Shown here one piece after another: positions 1 to 11,698 of a stretch of DNA of 64,000 nucleotides. The stretch spans positions 44,570,894 through 44,634,893 of the forward strand of contig OZ018330.1 in assembly GCA_963969495.1 (NCBI GenBank), given 5' to 3'. How positions within the stretch are numbered: the stretch's first letter is position 1; each line of letters begins with the position of its first letter. The notes beneath the pieces are model-generated. The model searched no databases. It was not told the DNA's origin and was given only the letters and a program-made list of their open reading frames with translations. A program made the position numbers and the translations under genes. The stretch is from Ceratothoa steindachneri (lineage: Eukaryota > Arthropoda > Malacostraca > Isopoda > Cymothoidae).

Positions 1-2
1 TG

Positions 3-1052
3 TTGGACCATGAAGTCCTGAGCAACTTTTGCGCAGCATGCATCAGCAAAAGAAAAAAATCACAAGAAACTTTTGAAGAATGGAGCAAAACAGTTCATTT
101 AGGAAAGTGCCAAGCTAACTTTCAAGGTTTGTCTGGGGCCATGGAACCAGAAGGAGCTGTCAGAATGTGGCAGAGAAGTGAAAAGAAAGGCTACCGCTAT
201 GTAACATTCCTCAGTGATGGAGACTCAAGTTCTTACAAGGCTGTATGCAACATGAACAATGGGAATGGTCCATATGCTAGCCAGAGTGTTCTCAAAGAAG
301 AATGTATAAACCATGTCCAAAAACGAATGGGCACACGGCTTAGGAAACTAAAAAACGAATTAAAAGAGGACAAGACGACCAAAGCAGGAAAAGTAATGAA
401 GAAAAGCTTAGTTGGTGGTAGGCATCAACTAACAGACAAACAGATTGATGCTTTCCAAAGATACTATGGAAAAGCTATCAGGGATAGCATTGGCACCAAT
501 ATGGTAACAATGAAGCTCAAAATAATGTCAGGATTTTGGCATGCCATTTCCAGAGATGGTGATGGCAATCATCATCATATTCACTGCGATTCTTCTTGGT
601 GTGTCTTCAAAAAGGCAAAAGAAGAAGATAAGCCTCTTCCTTCCCACAATACAATGAAGAACTACATAAGGGTTGAAAAAAAATATGAAGATAGAATAAG
701 GGAAATCTTTTTTGATTTATCTAGCCCTGCCCTCCTTGAAAGGTGCCTGAGAGGAGAGAGCCAAAATAGAAACGAAAGTTTTCATTCTAAGCTTTGGCAT
801 CACCAAAACAAAGCAAAGTTTGCGGGCCTTCATAGAGTGATATTTGTTACTCAACTCACCATACTTGATCACAATTTTGGATATGTGGCCAACAGATTTC
901 TTGAATATCTTGGTTTTTATACAACGTCAGCCAGTTTGTTAGCAAAGAAGAGAATGGACAGAGAAAAATTGAAATCCCCAAAGGCCCCAACGAAACCAAA
1001 GAAGAAATCTGGGTCACTACCAGGTCCAGATTACCAGCCTGGTAACTTCTAA
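3..1052 (+). CDS. Mutator-like transposase-domain protein, 5'-truncated by window
   Basis: The 349-residue open frame resembles the Mutator-like transposase domain found in many multicopy arthropod proteins. Visible landmarks are GAMEPEGAVRMW near residue 45, the acidic DGDSSS near 71, ECINHVQKRMGTRLRKLK near 100, a His/Cys-rich DGDGNHHHIHCDSSWC near 187, and CLRGESQNRNESFHSKLW near 250, matching the family pattern C-x-G-x-TQN-x-NES. The last residues are a basic Lys/Pro tail. The frame has no stop before 1052, so this copy is either young or under selection; the true N-terminus probably lies left of the window. Expected role is DNA transposition in the nucleus. Catalytic residues cannot be assigned with certainty from sequence alone. 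Confidence 0.7.
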   Translation: MDHEVLSNFCAACISKRKKSQETFEEWSKTVHLGKCQANFQGLSGAMEPEGAVRMWQRSEKKGYRYVTFLSDGDSSSYKAVCNMNNGNGPYASQSVLKEECINHVQKRMGTRLRKLKNELKEDKTTKAGKVMKKSLVGGRHQLTDKQIDAFQRYYGKAIRDSIGTNMVTMKLKIMSGFWHAISRDGDGNHHHIHCDSSWCVFKKAKEEDKPLPSHNTMKNYIRVEKKYEDRIREIFFDLSSPALLERCLRGESQNRNESFHSKLWHHQNKAKFAGLHRVIFVTQLTILDHNFGYVANRFLEYLGFYTTSASLLAKKRMDREKLKSPKAPTKPKKKSGSLPGPDYQPGNF

Positions 1053-1911
1053 AGCATTTCCTGGCAACAATGAGGTGGGTGGGCTCCACTGATACCCTAA
1101 GAATATGTTATTTTCATACTAAATATATATTATCTATTTATAAAAAAGTAATTAGTATGAAAAAAACAGGGGACCAGGAGCCTTGGGCACTTTAGAGATT
1201 TCTAGCTGCAAGAGAGAACTCTCCTTCCATAGACAGAAATGATGTAAAATGGTCAGAAATTACCTAAAGAAACTCTCTATCAACCTCATAAGGAATGTTA
1301 AATGAATTATGTAAGTAAATATTCAAATTTGGGTTACTATAAATTAATATTCGTCGAATATAGAAAAATGTTTACAGAAAAATGGCTTTTTCTCAAAACT
1401 TAATTTTTTAGTATAAAGAGTTTAATAACTTTTTTAGTAATTGACCGAATTTGAAAATTTTTTTGGCATAATAATCAGCACATATGACTTTACATTTCAC
1501 AGCATTTTAATTTATTTATTCCTTCAAATAAATTTTTGGAAAAGCCATAAACCTCAAATTTTTGCCATAAAAAAATTATAATATTTCAAAATTTAATAAA
1601 ATTATTGTAAACAAAGCTGTCTACAAAAATGCCGTGAAATTTAGTTTGTTGTGTTTATGAGGTGCCATTAATAGTAATATGCTGTACTATTAATAGATTA
1701 AAAGTTATTAGGGTTTTTCCAAATGGACCAAAATTTTCAAAAAAAAATAAATAAATAAAAAAATACATGAGTCAGAGTCAAATTTATAACTTAGAGACGT
1801 CATACAGCTACTAATACATATTGTGTATAAATTTTATTTGCCTACGATAAAAAATAAGAGTTATTAGCGAAAAACTGAAATCGCGGCTGACGCGGTAAAC
1901 GGTGCCCTTAA
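1053..1911. other. AT-rich non-coding stretch
   Basis: No coding signal is seen. The sequence is AT-rich with A/T runs and may be the 3' flank of the transposase-bearing element. A GC-richer segment near 1880-1910 abuts the LINE remnant and is not explained. Confidence 0.5.
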
Positions 1912-2437
1912 GAATTCTCTCAACCAATCTAGAAGTTTACCAGTGATACCCAGGAAAGAGAGTTTGTTAATAAGCACCTGGTGATTCACATCAAATGCTT
2001 TAGATAAATCAAATGGAATAAGATCAACATTAAAGCCAGAATCAAGCCAGTGAAAAATATCATTGTAGGTTAGAATTAGATGGTCTTTTGTTGGCCTGCT
2101 GGCTACCAGGACTAAAACCATACTGAGCTGGAGTAAATAATTTATTAGTTTTTATATAGTCATAAATAACTTTAGATACTATCCTATCCAAGGACTTAGA
2201 AAGAACTGAGGTCAGGGCAATAGGCCTGTCCATACCAGGGTCATATCTGGATCCCTTCTTAAAAATAGGAATGACTAGTGCTTCCTTCCTTCCAGACTGC
2301 AGGTAAAGTCCCTTGATGGATAGAAGAGCAAAAAATAATAGTCAAAGGAGGCACTAATAATGGAACATAAGACTAAGACTTAATGAGTAATGGGTGGATG
2401 TTGTGCGGACCCATTGCAGAGTTAGGATCTAACTTAA
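1912..2437 (-). pseudogene. CR1-group LINE, RT fragment (3' piece of the split old LINE)
   Basis: Read on the minus strand this encodes reverse-transcriptase motifs in the normal order: LDPNSAMGPHNIHPLL (about 2435-2388), then IPIFKKGSRYDPG, RPIALTSVLSKSLDRI and AQYGFSPGS in other frames, then LIPFDLSKAFDVNHQVLINK near 2030 and LDWLREFL near 1915. Several frameshifts separate the motifs. The FADD box and thumb are missing because the copy ends at about 1912. The upstream part of the same element resumes at 10005 after a TTAA-flanked insertion, so this is not an independent fragment. Non-functional. Confidence 0.75.
2434..2437. repeat. TTAA target duplication, left copy
   Basis: TTAA immediately precedes CCCATTTAT at 2438. 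The partner is 10005-10008. Joining the flanks through a single TTAA restores the LINE reading frame (ALLKLDPNSAMG). Confidence 0.75.
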
Positions 2438-2476
2438 CCCATTTATCCCACTCATTGCATTTTTGCACCACCTAAC

Positions 2477-3768
<1,292 letters not shown>

Positions 3769-3994
3769 CAAGTATATTTACCCTCATATCTCTTGTATAT
3801 TTACCCCATATTTTTTGTAATTTTTGTCAATAGAGGACTGCATATCCAATTGTTTCATTCTTCCTCAGGTTTTCACATCCAATTTAGTGGAGGATTTTTT
3901 TTTTTTTTTTAATTTTATGGAGCCCATCTGGCAAATACTTTAGTGGAGGAAGCAGGTTGGATTGATTAGAAGTTTAGGGTAGATTTTCGGCCCA

Positions 3995-4855
3995 CTACAG
4001 TGTGCCTGTACTAAGATTTCCCACCCTAAGCTTACTACACACTGATTTCACTGAGAGTTTCAAAGGGTTGATGCAAGGTGATAAGTCTGCATCCTTTCTG
4101 TGGATAGCTTCCCTGTCCTTGTTGTTGATCCTATGGTTCCTTCTATTGTCGTTGGTCCTGAACCTACTGCTGTTGTTCCTCTGCGATGTCTTCTGCCGGG
4201 TTGTTGTTCTCAAACGGATCATCTTCATTGATGGGGACATCTTTAAGAATATCACCCTCCCAGAAGTGGTCAGGTTCTGGAGGAGCCGGAGGACCACTTG
4301 CCATAGAAAGTTCATGGGCCAGCAAGACTTCAGGGTTGTCCACAATTAGAACCGTGTGAACAGACATACCAGGGAGGGGTGAGACCCCTATCATGTCTGT
4401 TCCAGGCCAAACTTGCAAGCGTGGAAACACACAACATTGGTTTGGCTTTCAATGTTATAGGTCCTGAGTTGCATGGCTGTTTCCTCAAAGAACCGCTGTA
4501 AATTTTGAAGCTGCATGTATTGATGAGCGGCAATATTGTCGGCACGAAGGGGAACTGGAAGGTCATGTTTTAGGGGAGAGATCATGGGTCTAGGCTGAGA
4601 GAAGAGTGGGTGAGTGCCCCTCGTTGAAGGGGAAAGTTGAAGTTTTCTGAGGGAAGCACTAAGGTCTTCTAATTCCACTGTAGTTTGACACTTATAAGCA
4701 AGCTCCCTTATCATGCATTCCACTAGCAGGAGGCCGCCCCCTACAGCCTGTTTCACCTCTGCCAGCCACCCTGGTGGATTGTCTTCCTCTCTGCTGGTAT
4801 TGTTATTGCTATCCATACTGGTAATTTGGGAAACCAGTTCTAGCCTTGAGCACAT
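3995..4855 (-). pseudogene. Unrecognised decayed ORF inside the piggyBac-type element
   Basis: Minus-strand frames join across one frameshift near 4430: an N-terminal part starting MDSNNNTSREEDNPPGW (about 4815) and passing through LRKLQLSPSTRGTHPLF and RFFEETAMQLRTYNIES, then PEVLLAHELSMASGPPAPP and an acidic stretch ending in Glu/Gln. A basic Asn/Arg-rich tail follows in another frame down to 3995. The composition looks protein-like rather than random, but I do not recognise a family. Upstream, the same strand is interrupted by mariner 1. It could be cargo or a structural protein of the host element. Function unknown. Confidence 0.4.
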
Positions 4856-4869
4856 TTTCGCTTAATATA

Positions 4870-6176
4870 CGAGGGGGAGTGTCAATAAGTTTGGCAATTC
4901 GGATATAAGGAAATGAGATATGAGGAAAAGTGTTTTATTATTTTTCAATATAACTACCCTCGACTTCAATGCACTTGCGCCACTTGTCCCTGAGGCTTCG
5001 AATTCCTGACAACCATGAAATCTCCCGACTGCTGTTCAATCCACTCCTGGACGGCGAGCTGGACATCTTCATTGTCCCCAAACTGGCATCCACACAGTGC
5101 AGCCTTGAGCTAGCGGAATAAAAAGTAGTCGCTAGGGGCCAGATCTGGACTGTAGGGGGGATGGTTGAGCTCCTTGAATCCACACTCGCGCAGGGTAGCT
5201 TGTGCAACTCTGGCCTTGTGGACAGGGGCATTGTCGTGGAGGAGCAGGACACCGCGTGTCAACTTGCCGTGCCGCTTATGATGGATGCACTTCTTCAACT
5301 CAGCCAGTTCCTTGGTGTAATATTGGCCTGTGATGGTCCTTCCACAAGGCGCATAGTCCACCATCAACACTCCCTCAGAATCCCAGAAGATGGTGGCCAT
5401 GATCTTCCCGGCTGAGGGTTGGGTCCGGAACTTGATGGGGGTCGGAGAGACCCTGTTCTTCCAGGCCATGCTTTTGAGCTTGGTCTTGGGATCCCAGTGA
5501 TGGATCCACGTTTCATCACCTGTCACTATGCATGACTCGAATCCCACCGGGTCTTGGCTGTACACGAGCATCAGCTCCTCCAAACTGTAATGACGTTGAA
5601 GTCGATCATGGGGCTTGAGGTTTTCGTGATGTTTCTAGGGACCCAACGGGCAGAGACCTTGGTCATGGCCAAATTGTCGTGGATGATGTTGATAACACTT
5701 CCATGTGATATTCCAAGTTCTCGCTCGATTTCTTCGACCTTCACCCTTCGATTTTCGAGGATCATCCTTTCCACACAGGCTACATTGTCATCGTTGGTCA
5801 CATCTGACAGGCGCCTGGACGGGGGTCATCTTCAAGTGACTCATGACCATGGCGGAACTCCCTATTCCAGCGAGCAATGGTTGCATAGGAAGGGGCGGTG
5901 TCGGTGTACACTGCAACCATGCGTTCATGGATCTCTTTTGCATTCTTGCCTTCCTTGGTAAAAAATTTGATCACTGCGCGGTGCTCAACCTTCTCCATTG
6001 TTGAAAAATTTGTGACTGATGATCTGCATTCAGCTACTGATTCTTAAATAGATGAGGCAGGAGCATGCAGCTGCAAGTCCTGACTTGTCATAACTTGTCC
6101 TAACACCCCTACAAACAGCCATCCCCCTTCCTCTGTTTTGCCCTACCGATTCGCAAAACTTATTGACCGCCCCTCG
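4870..6176 (-). mobile_element. Mariner element 1 (full length, about 1.3 kb)
   Basis: The element is flanked by TA dinucleotides at 4868-4869 and 6177-6178. Its ends are inverted: CGAGGGGGAGTGTCAATAAG at the left and, reverse-complemented, CGAGGGGCGGTCAATAAG at the right. The length and single TA duplication fit mariner. It lies within the decayed ORF region of the piggyBac-type element and so is younger than that element. Confidence 0.85.
4938..5998 (-). pseudogene. Mariner transposase (DD34D), disrupted
   Basis: The transposase starts at 5998 (MEKVEHRAVIKFFTKEGK) with an N-terminal helix-turn-helix region, changes frame near 5805 and again near 5580, then gives the catalytic core: GDETWIHHWDP, LLLHDNAPVH and SPDLAPSDYFLF. 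The second and third Asp are separated by 34 residues, the mariner signature. An in-frame stop (TAG) follows directly after YFLFR at about 5110, and the C-terminal part (LAVQEWIEQQSGDF) continues to about 4938. Known role: cut-and-paste excision and integration at TA. This copy cannot make active enzyme because of at least two frameshifts and one stop. Confidence 0.85.
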
Positions 6177-6249
6177 TAAGATTAATATCCAGCATTGCCC
6201 TCTCCCTGGCATCCACCAGTGCTGGACCCCAGCCATAATTAAGTACGAC

Positions 6250-6790
6250 AAAATAAAGACAGATTCATTGGAAGAGATGGTCGTATTCCTTGTTCTTCAA
6301 GTACCTCCTGTATTTGTAGAGAGTGATGAGTGTGGCAATGTCCTCACAGTCCCTGCGTTTGAAACTGACGGATCCCAAATTTCCTGTCAGTTGGGCAGCA
6401 ACCTTATCGTAGCGGGTAAGTGAATCAGGTTGATTGGGCTGGCAAATGTTGTGAGGTGACCTACCTCTATCTGCCTGGACCGGTGAGGGGGTTTTGCTGA
6501 GGAGGATATCCAATTCCTGGTCAGAGTCCTCTTCCTGGATCTTGGACCTGCAACCTACTAGGCCCAGGTTGCGAGGGGCCCACCAGGTCTCCTGCCGAAG
6601 CTGTTAGAGACATAGGGTGATGCAGCTAAGTTCAGATGGACTTTTTGGGAGTATGGTCCTGGCTGCTTTTCATGACCTCATGAGACATTGTGAAAACGTT
6701 GATATGGGTGCTTCTCCACTCTCAAAAGCCTGTTTGAAGTCCTCCAAAAGATGGTGTTCCTGTGCCAGTTTCTCGGGTGTCATGCAGTAG
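6250..6790 (-). pseudogene. Unrecognised decayed ORF, upstream part
   Basis: Minus-strand frames here read MTPEKLAQEHHLLEDFKQAF near 6775, then a stop, then QEEDSDQELDILLSKTPSP and RRDCEDIATLITLYKYRRYL, ending at a stop near 6267. The region lies on the same strand as the 3995-4855 ORF and both sit on either side of mariner 1, so they may have been one transcription unit. No domain is recognised. Confidence 0.3.
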
Positions 6791-7638
6791 TTTGGTTGTT
6801 CACCTCTCCTCCCCCATCTCTAATCCCTTTCTTCTCTTTTCAGGGTGTGTGTTGCAGCTGCATCGTTGTTGTAGCTCTGGTTGGGGGACTCAATAGACTT
6901 CTATGGTGGCCCCCATTCATCCCTGTATTTCCCCCACAGGCAAAATTGAGAATAGTTAATCGTGAAAGAGACATAATTTGACAATAAGTAATAAAGTGCA
7001 TGTGTTCGATTACAATTTAGAAGGAAGCTGAATAGTTATTCAGGTGAGTCTTAGTGTGAATGGGTGGGTGTGTATGAATGGCAGTATAAGAATGTTTTAA
7101 GTGTGATAGCAATTGGGTGATTGAAAATGCCTTCTCCTTTCCAGCTTCTTGGTGCTGGCTTATCCAGCGAGTTTTGAATTGGAGAGGCGGCAGCAGCAAA
7201 TCTTGACTCTCATGTGGCAGTAAGGGGACGGTTTTTCGAAGCATGAGTCGTCTCGAGACTGCCTCCAAGTCGCCTACGCATCAATTGGAGCCAGAGCCCT
7301 CCCACTTTCCACATTGACTGGAACCACTATGTCCCTGTCCTTGAGTGTGGATCATTTCACCTTGCCTGGAGCTGGACTCCCAGTCCCTTAAGAAAAAGGA
7401 ACCTCCTTTCCCTCAAGAAAGTGGGCCCACCTTCCTTTTCCTCCCCCCCCCCTTCCATACTGGTAATAGCCCTCCCGGATCTGATAAAAGTTGGACAGAC
7501 TCAAATTTTGCCATTGGGCAATCTGTTTGTGAAGCCCTAAACATTTCCTTTTGCAATTGCTGTTGTTGGACAATAAATTGTAAGGCCACCTATAGTGAGT
7601 ACATAATTATATTCATTTTGAGTAGGTTATAAGGTATA
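6791..7638. other. Interior of the piggyBac-type element, no assignable gene
   Basis: Short open frames occur on both strands, including an 83-codon minus-strand frame ending at 7017, but none has a recognisable motif or start context. Confidence 0.35.
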
Positions 7639-8563
7639 CAAGGGGCGGCCAATAAGTTTGGCAATTCGGATATAAGGAAATGAGATATGAGGAAAAGTGT
7701 TTTATTATTTTTCAATAAACCTACCCTCAACTTTGATGCACTTGCGCCAATTGTCCCTGAGGCTTTGAATTCCTGACAACCAGAAATCTCCCGACTGCTG
7801 TTCAATCCACTCCTGGACAGCGAGCTGGACATCTTCATCATTCGCAAACCGGCGTCCACACAGTGCAGCCTTGAGCTGGCAGAATAAAAACTAGTCACTA
7901 GGGGCCAGATCTGGACTGTAGGGGGGATGGTTGAGCTCCTCAAATCCACACTCGCACAGGGCAGCTTGTACAACTCTGGCCTCTGAACTTTGACAATGTT
8001 GAAGTCAATCATGGGGCGTGAGGTTTCTAGGGACCCAATGGGCAGAGACCTCGGTCATGGTCAAATTGCCATGGATGATGTTGATAACACTTCCATGTGA
8101 TATTACAAGTTCTCGCTCGATTTCTTCAACATTCACCCTCTGATTTTTGAGGATCAACCTCTCTACACCGGCCACATTGTCCTCATTGGTCATGTCTGAC
8201 GGGCGTCCTGGACCCCCCGTCCAGGACTCATGACCATGGCGGAACTCCCTATTCCAGCGAGCAATGGTTGCATAGGAAGGGGCGGTGTTGGTATATACTG
8301 CAACCATGCATTCATGGATCTCTTTTGCATTCTTGCCTTCCTCAGTCAAAAATTTGATCACTGCGCGGTGCTCAACCTTCTCCATTGTTGACAAATTTGT
8401 GACTGACGATCTGCCATCAGCTACTACTTCTTAAATAGATGAAGCAGGAGCGTGCAGCTGCAGGTCCTGACTTATCATAACTTGTCCTAACACCCCCACC
8501 AACAGCCATCCCCCTTCCTCTGTTTTGCCCTACCAATTCGCAAAACTTATTAACCGCCCCTCG
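7639..8563 (-). mobile_element. Mariner element 2, internally deleted (about 0.93 kb)
   Basis: TA duplications at 7637-7638 and 8564-8565 bound ends nearly identical to those of mariner 1. It is about 380 bp shorter because of a single internal deletion. Minus-strand coding (from 8394, MSTMEKVEHRAVIKFLTEEG) is open to about 8005, where it jumps from the WVPRNL region to ARVVQAALCECGF, so the DETW and HDNAP motifs are missing; SPDLAPSD survives and is followed by a stop. This is a non-autonomous derivative of the same family, able at most to be moved by another copy's enzyme. Confidence 0.85.
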
Positions 8564-8565
8564 TA

Positions 8566-9990
8566 TTTATTATAAAGGTTTTGGGGCTGTGATTTTTGGT
8601 TAGCTTGGGTTATTTATTGGTTTTTAATAAATTTAGAAAATACTCTCTTTCCTTGAACAACCGAGTAGACCTTGTTGGGGCAGTGGGTAGAATTGGTGAG
8701 GAAGTTGCAAATCCACCGCCACAATGATGTTACTTTTTCGGCATAGCCAGATAGTGCTTGGGTTACCCTTACAAGTTCCCCAAATTAATGATTTAACGAA
8801 AGGAGAAGACACTGTCATAGAAGAATAGTCACTTTTTCACTACACAAAAGCAGCATGGGAGTGGAAAACTGTCAGGATGATTTGAGGAGCGAAAAAGTTT
8901 GACCGTGCACCAGTGGTCAAAGACTGATATGGTTTCCCACTCCTTCGGTCCTTTTTTGTCACAGTGAGGAGAGTACCCACACTGTAGTACTCCATAAATT
9001 TGAAAATATAAAACAGGTTTTACAAAAATTTGGATTTCAAAAGTTATATAAATTTAACTGTTATTGAAGACATTTTTTTTAAAAGATGGCAAAAATAATT
9101 TTGACCATCCACCGCCAGTCAAAAAATAGACTGATAGGGTTTCCTGCTCCCTCTGTCCTTTTATAGCAACAAAAGGATCTGAGGGAGAGGGATAAATAGG
9201 GTTCAGTCCAAGGACCATCCGGAAAACTGAGTCAGCATGATTTTGGGTAGTTTTAATATATGAAAAATTAATGGAGGAATAGTAAAAGGTTTTAGAGAGT
9301 AAGAGAAGTAGAGGATAATAACAGTAGGATCTCTGGGAAGTTTACCTTGCCTAACATTATAAAGGACTACCATGTTATCTGAAAAATATGAGCCCTGAGA
9401 TAAAGGATAAGGAAAACCAGGGCGGCCAGATACTCTAGCAAATATATATTTGAAAGTTGAGGAAAGTTGGAGGCATGCCAAAAAAGGTTGGAAAGACCAA
9501 ATTTTATGCCGATGCCTATTTTCAACCTATTGACCCATGGAAACTTCCCAGAGATCTTACGAGTATGGATAAATGGTTTAATAAGATTACACAAAGGGTT
9601 TTGAAAATATACAGCAGAGCTACATAACTATAAAGCATTACTCTTTGTATCTACACTGTGTAAAAATTCTCAATCGCTCTACCGCTTCCAATAACATCGT
9701 GTCATATATCTCTATGTAAACACCCCTTAATGGGAATATAGAGAGGTTTCACAAACGTTTTTATTAGAAATATGTCTGTAAACTCCTGAACCTACTCTTC
9801 CTGACATTGCATTTTTTGCAACAAATTGTGCTATATGTTGTCACTCATTATATTTTTGAAACAATGATTTTTTTTTTAATATAACATATCAAAACATAGG
9901 ATAACCATATAAAATAGGTTTTATGGCTGTTCTGTGCATATATTTCAACATATATAACACTTGTAACTCAACCATGAACTTCTATTTTTT
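8566..9990. other. Right arm of the piggyBac-type element
   Basis: No supported gene. Two diverged direct copies of an 80-90 bp segment occur at about 8885-8973 and 9088-9180 (shared TTTGACC, GACTGATA and GGTTTCC blocks). A 75-92 codon frame on the minus strand at 9203-9594 has no recognisable motif. Confidence 0.35.
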
Positions 9991-10004
9991 TCAGCATAAA
10001 TGGG

Positions 10005-10504
10005 TTAAGCAGAGCTTGTGTAACAAGAGAATGTTAATATAAATGTTTTCAAGACTTCTGAGGAAGACCTGATTATTAATGGGGTGCATAGAATAGACAG
10101 AAGCAAATGTATCTGCAAAGCACTCAGCTATATCCACTGGATTCTGTAGAAGATGGTCATCCCTGTTTTTCAGACGACCAATACTGGGGTTAACAACCTT
10201 TTTAGCTCTAATGTAAGAGTGAAAAAGCTTGGGATTAGATTTCAACTGGTGCACCAAGGAGGCTTCATAATTGTTCCTACTAGTTAGGGAAAAATTTCTA
10301 TATTGGTAGTTTACATCTTGGAAATTACTAAGTGCTGCAAGTTGGCTGTCTGGCTTTGTTCTGGAAGGTTGTCTTGCAGGAAGCTCTTGATTCTCATTGT
10401 AAGATTGGGATATAATACTGATTTGGGTGTATAGTTTTTCTTGTATTTATTTAATACATCAATCACTGTGTAATAAATACATTAGTGATTAATACTTTTG
10501 GGGA
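10005..10504 (-). pseudogene. Middle piece of the split old CR1-group LINE
   Basis: The minus strand encodes the linker between endonuclease and RT: NYEASLVHQLKSNPKLFHSY near 10270-10220, then AKKVVNPSIGRLKNRDDHLL, ECFADTFASVY and VTQALL next to TTAA at 10005. Homology to the 20075-22912 ORF2 (KPKLFHSYIRNKKLDRPRVG) fixes its position in the element. It is flanked on the left by the piggyBac-type insertion and on the right by the 10505-16000 LINE insertion. Confidence 0.75.
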
Positions 10505-10580
10505 AGATAACTGGCAGCAATCCTGAGCAAGAATTTTTTGGGGTGAGTGTTAACTTTTTCCTTTGTAAATTTCTGAGAGT

Positions 10581-11600
10581 ATGGCTGTTTGTATAGATGG
10601 TGAGAGCATGCCGTTTGAAAGTAGTGTGTATGTGGTGTGTGATGCATGTGGAGTTGAAAGGAGAGTGAATGTAACTGAATGCCGTGTGTGTTTTCTGGAA
10701 GGGGAGGTTAGGAGGTTGAGTGGGGAATGTAAGAGGTTGAATGATTTGGTGTTTGAGGTGAGAAGAGATGCAAGTGTGCGATTGAAGGGTGAGATTAGTG
10801 CTAAGAGGGTGGAAGATAGGGCTAGGACTGGGAACAGTGTGGAAGTTGTGAGTGATGATGAATGGTGGGTGAAAATGGATAGGATAGATAAGTTAGGACA
10901 GGTTAGGTGTGTGAATGAGAGGGACATAGAACCTGTTAGGTTGACTAACAGATTCAATGTCCTGAGAGAGGAAGAGTGTGAAAGTGATTTGCCTGGTGTG
11001 ATTGTGGATGAAAGCAGGATGGGTGGTAGGGTGACTGAGAGCAGGAGGGAGGGTAATGTTAGGCCAAGACAGAATAGGAGAATGACTGAGGTGCTAGTGA
11101 TGGGTGACTCTCAGATTAGGTATTTAGATAGGAAGTTGAGTGATAGCAAGTGGAAGGGAATGAGAGTTTGTCTGCCGGGTGCTGGTGTAAGTGATGTTTG
11201 TGAGAGGTATGATAGGCTGGTTTCTGGGTGTGAGAGGGATGCAGTTGTGATTACGCATGTGGGAGTGAATGATGTAAAGAAGGTGGGTACATGTGAGTTA
11301 CGTGAGCAGTATAAAAGGTTAGTTGAAAGGATGAGTAAAAGCAGGGTAAAAGGTGTTGTTTCTGGTGTGCTTCCAAGATTGGATGTGGGGGTAGAATGGT
11401 TGTCGCGTGCAATTGGTTTGAATGAATTTGTGAAAGGACTGTGTCAGGAGTTAGGATTGGTGTTTGTAGATGTCTGGGGAGGGTTTTACGCGAATAGGAG
11501 GTTGTATGCGATGGATGGGCTCTATCTTAGTCAGGCAGGTGTTGAGGTTGTATGGGGGGAGCTTGATAGTGTGATTAGGTCCTTACGGGTGGGAAACTAG
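10581..11600 (+). CDS. CR1 ORF1 protein with SGNH/GDSL esterase domain
   Basis: A 339-residue open frame. The N-terminus has a Cys pair cluster (VCDACGVERRVNVTECRVCF, residues about 19-38) like the zinc-binding start of some CR1 ORF1 proteins, then a charged linker. From about residue 170 there is an SGNH hydrolase fold: block I VMGDSQIRYLD (catalytic Ser), THVGVNDV (block III Asn) and, near the C-terminus, MDGLYLSQAGVEVV, which corresponds to block V D-G-x-H-L-S. The usual catalytic His is Tyr here, a one-base difference (TAT for CAT). Such proteins are thought to be nucleic-acid or membrane-associated factors needed for CR1 movement; esterase activity of this copy is doubtful. Confidence 0.8.
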   Translation: MAVCIDGESMPFESSVYVVCDACGVERRVNVTECRVCFLEGEVRRLSGECKRLNDLVFEVRRDASVRLKGEISAKRVEDRARTGNSVEVVSDDEWWVKMDRIDKLGQVRCVNERDIEPVRLTNRFNVLREEECESDLPGVIVDESRMGGRVTESRREGNVRPRQNRRMTEVLVMGDSQIRYLDRKLSDSKWKGMRVCLPGAGVSDVCERYDRLVSGCERDAVVITHVGVNDVKKVGTCELREQYKRLVERMSKSRVKGVVSGVLPRLDVGVEWLSRAIGLNEFVKGLCQELGLVFVDVWGGFYANRRLYAMDGLYLSQAGVEVVWGELDSVIRSLRVGN

Positions 11601-11698
11601 AAGCTGTTAGAGGTAAGGGAATAACAGGAATAGAGGGCAGGTGTAGGAAATGGAAGGGATGCAGAGATAGAGGAATAGCTAAGGGAGAGGGCATACTG

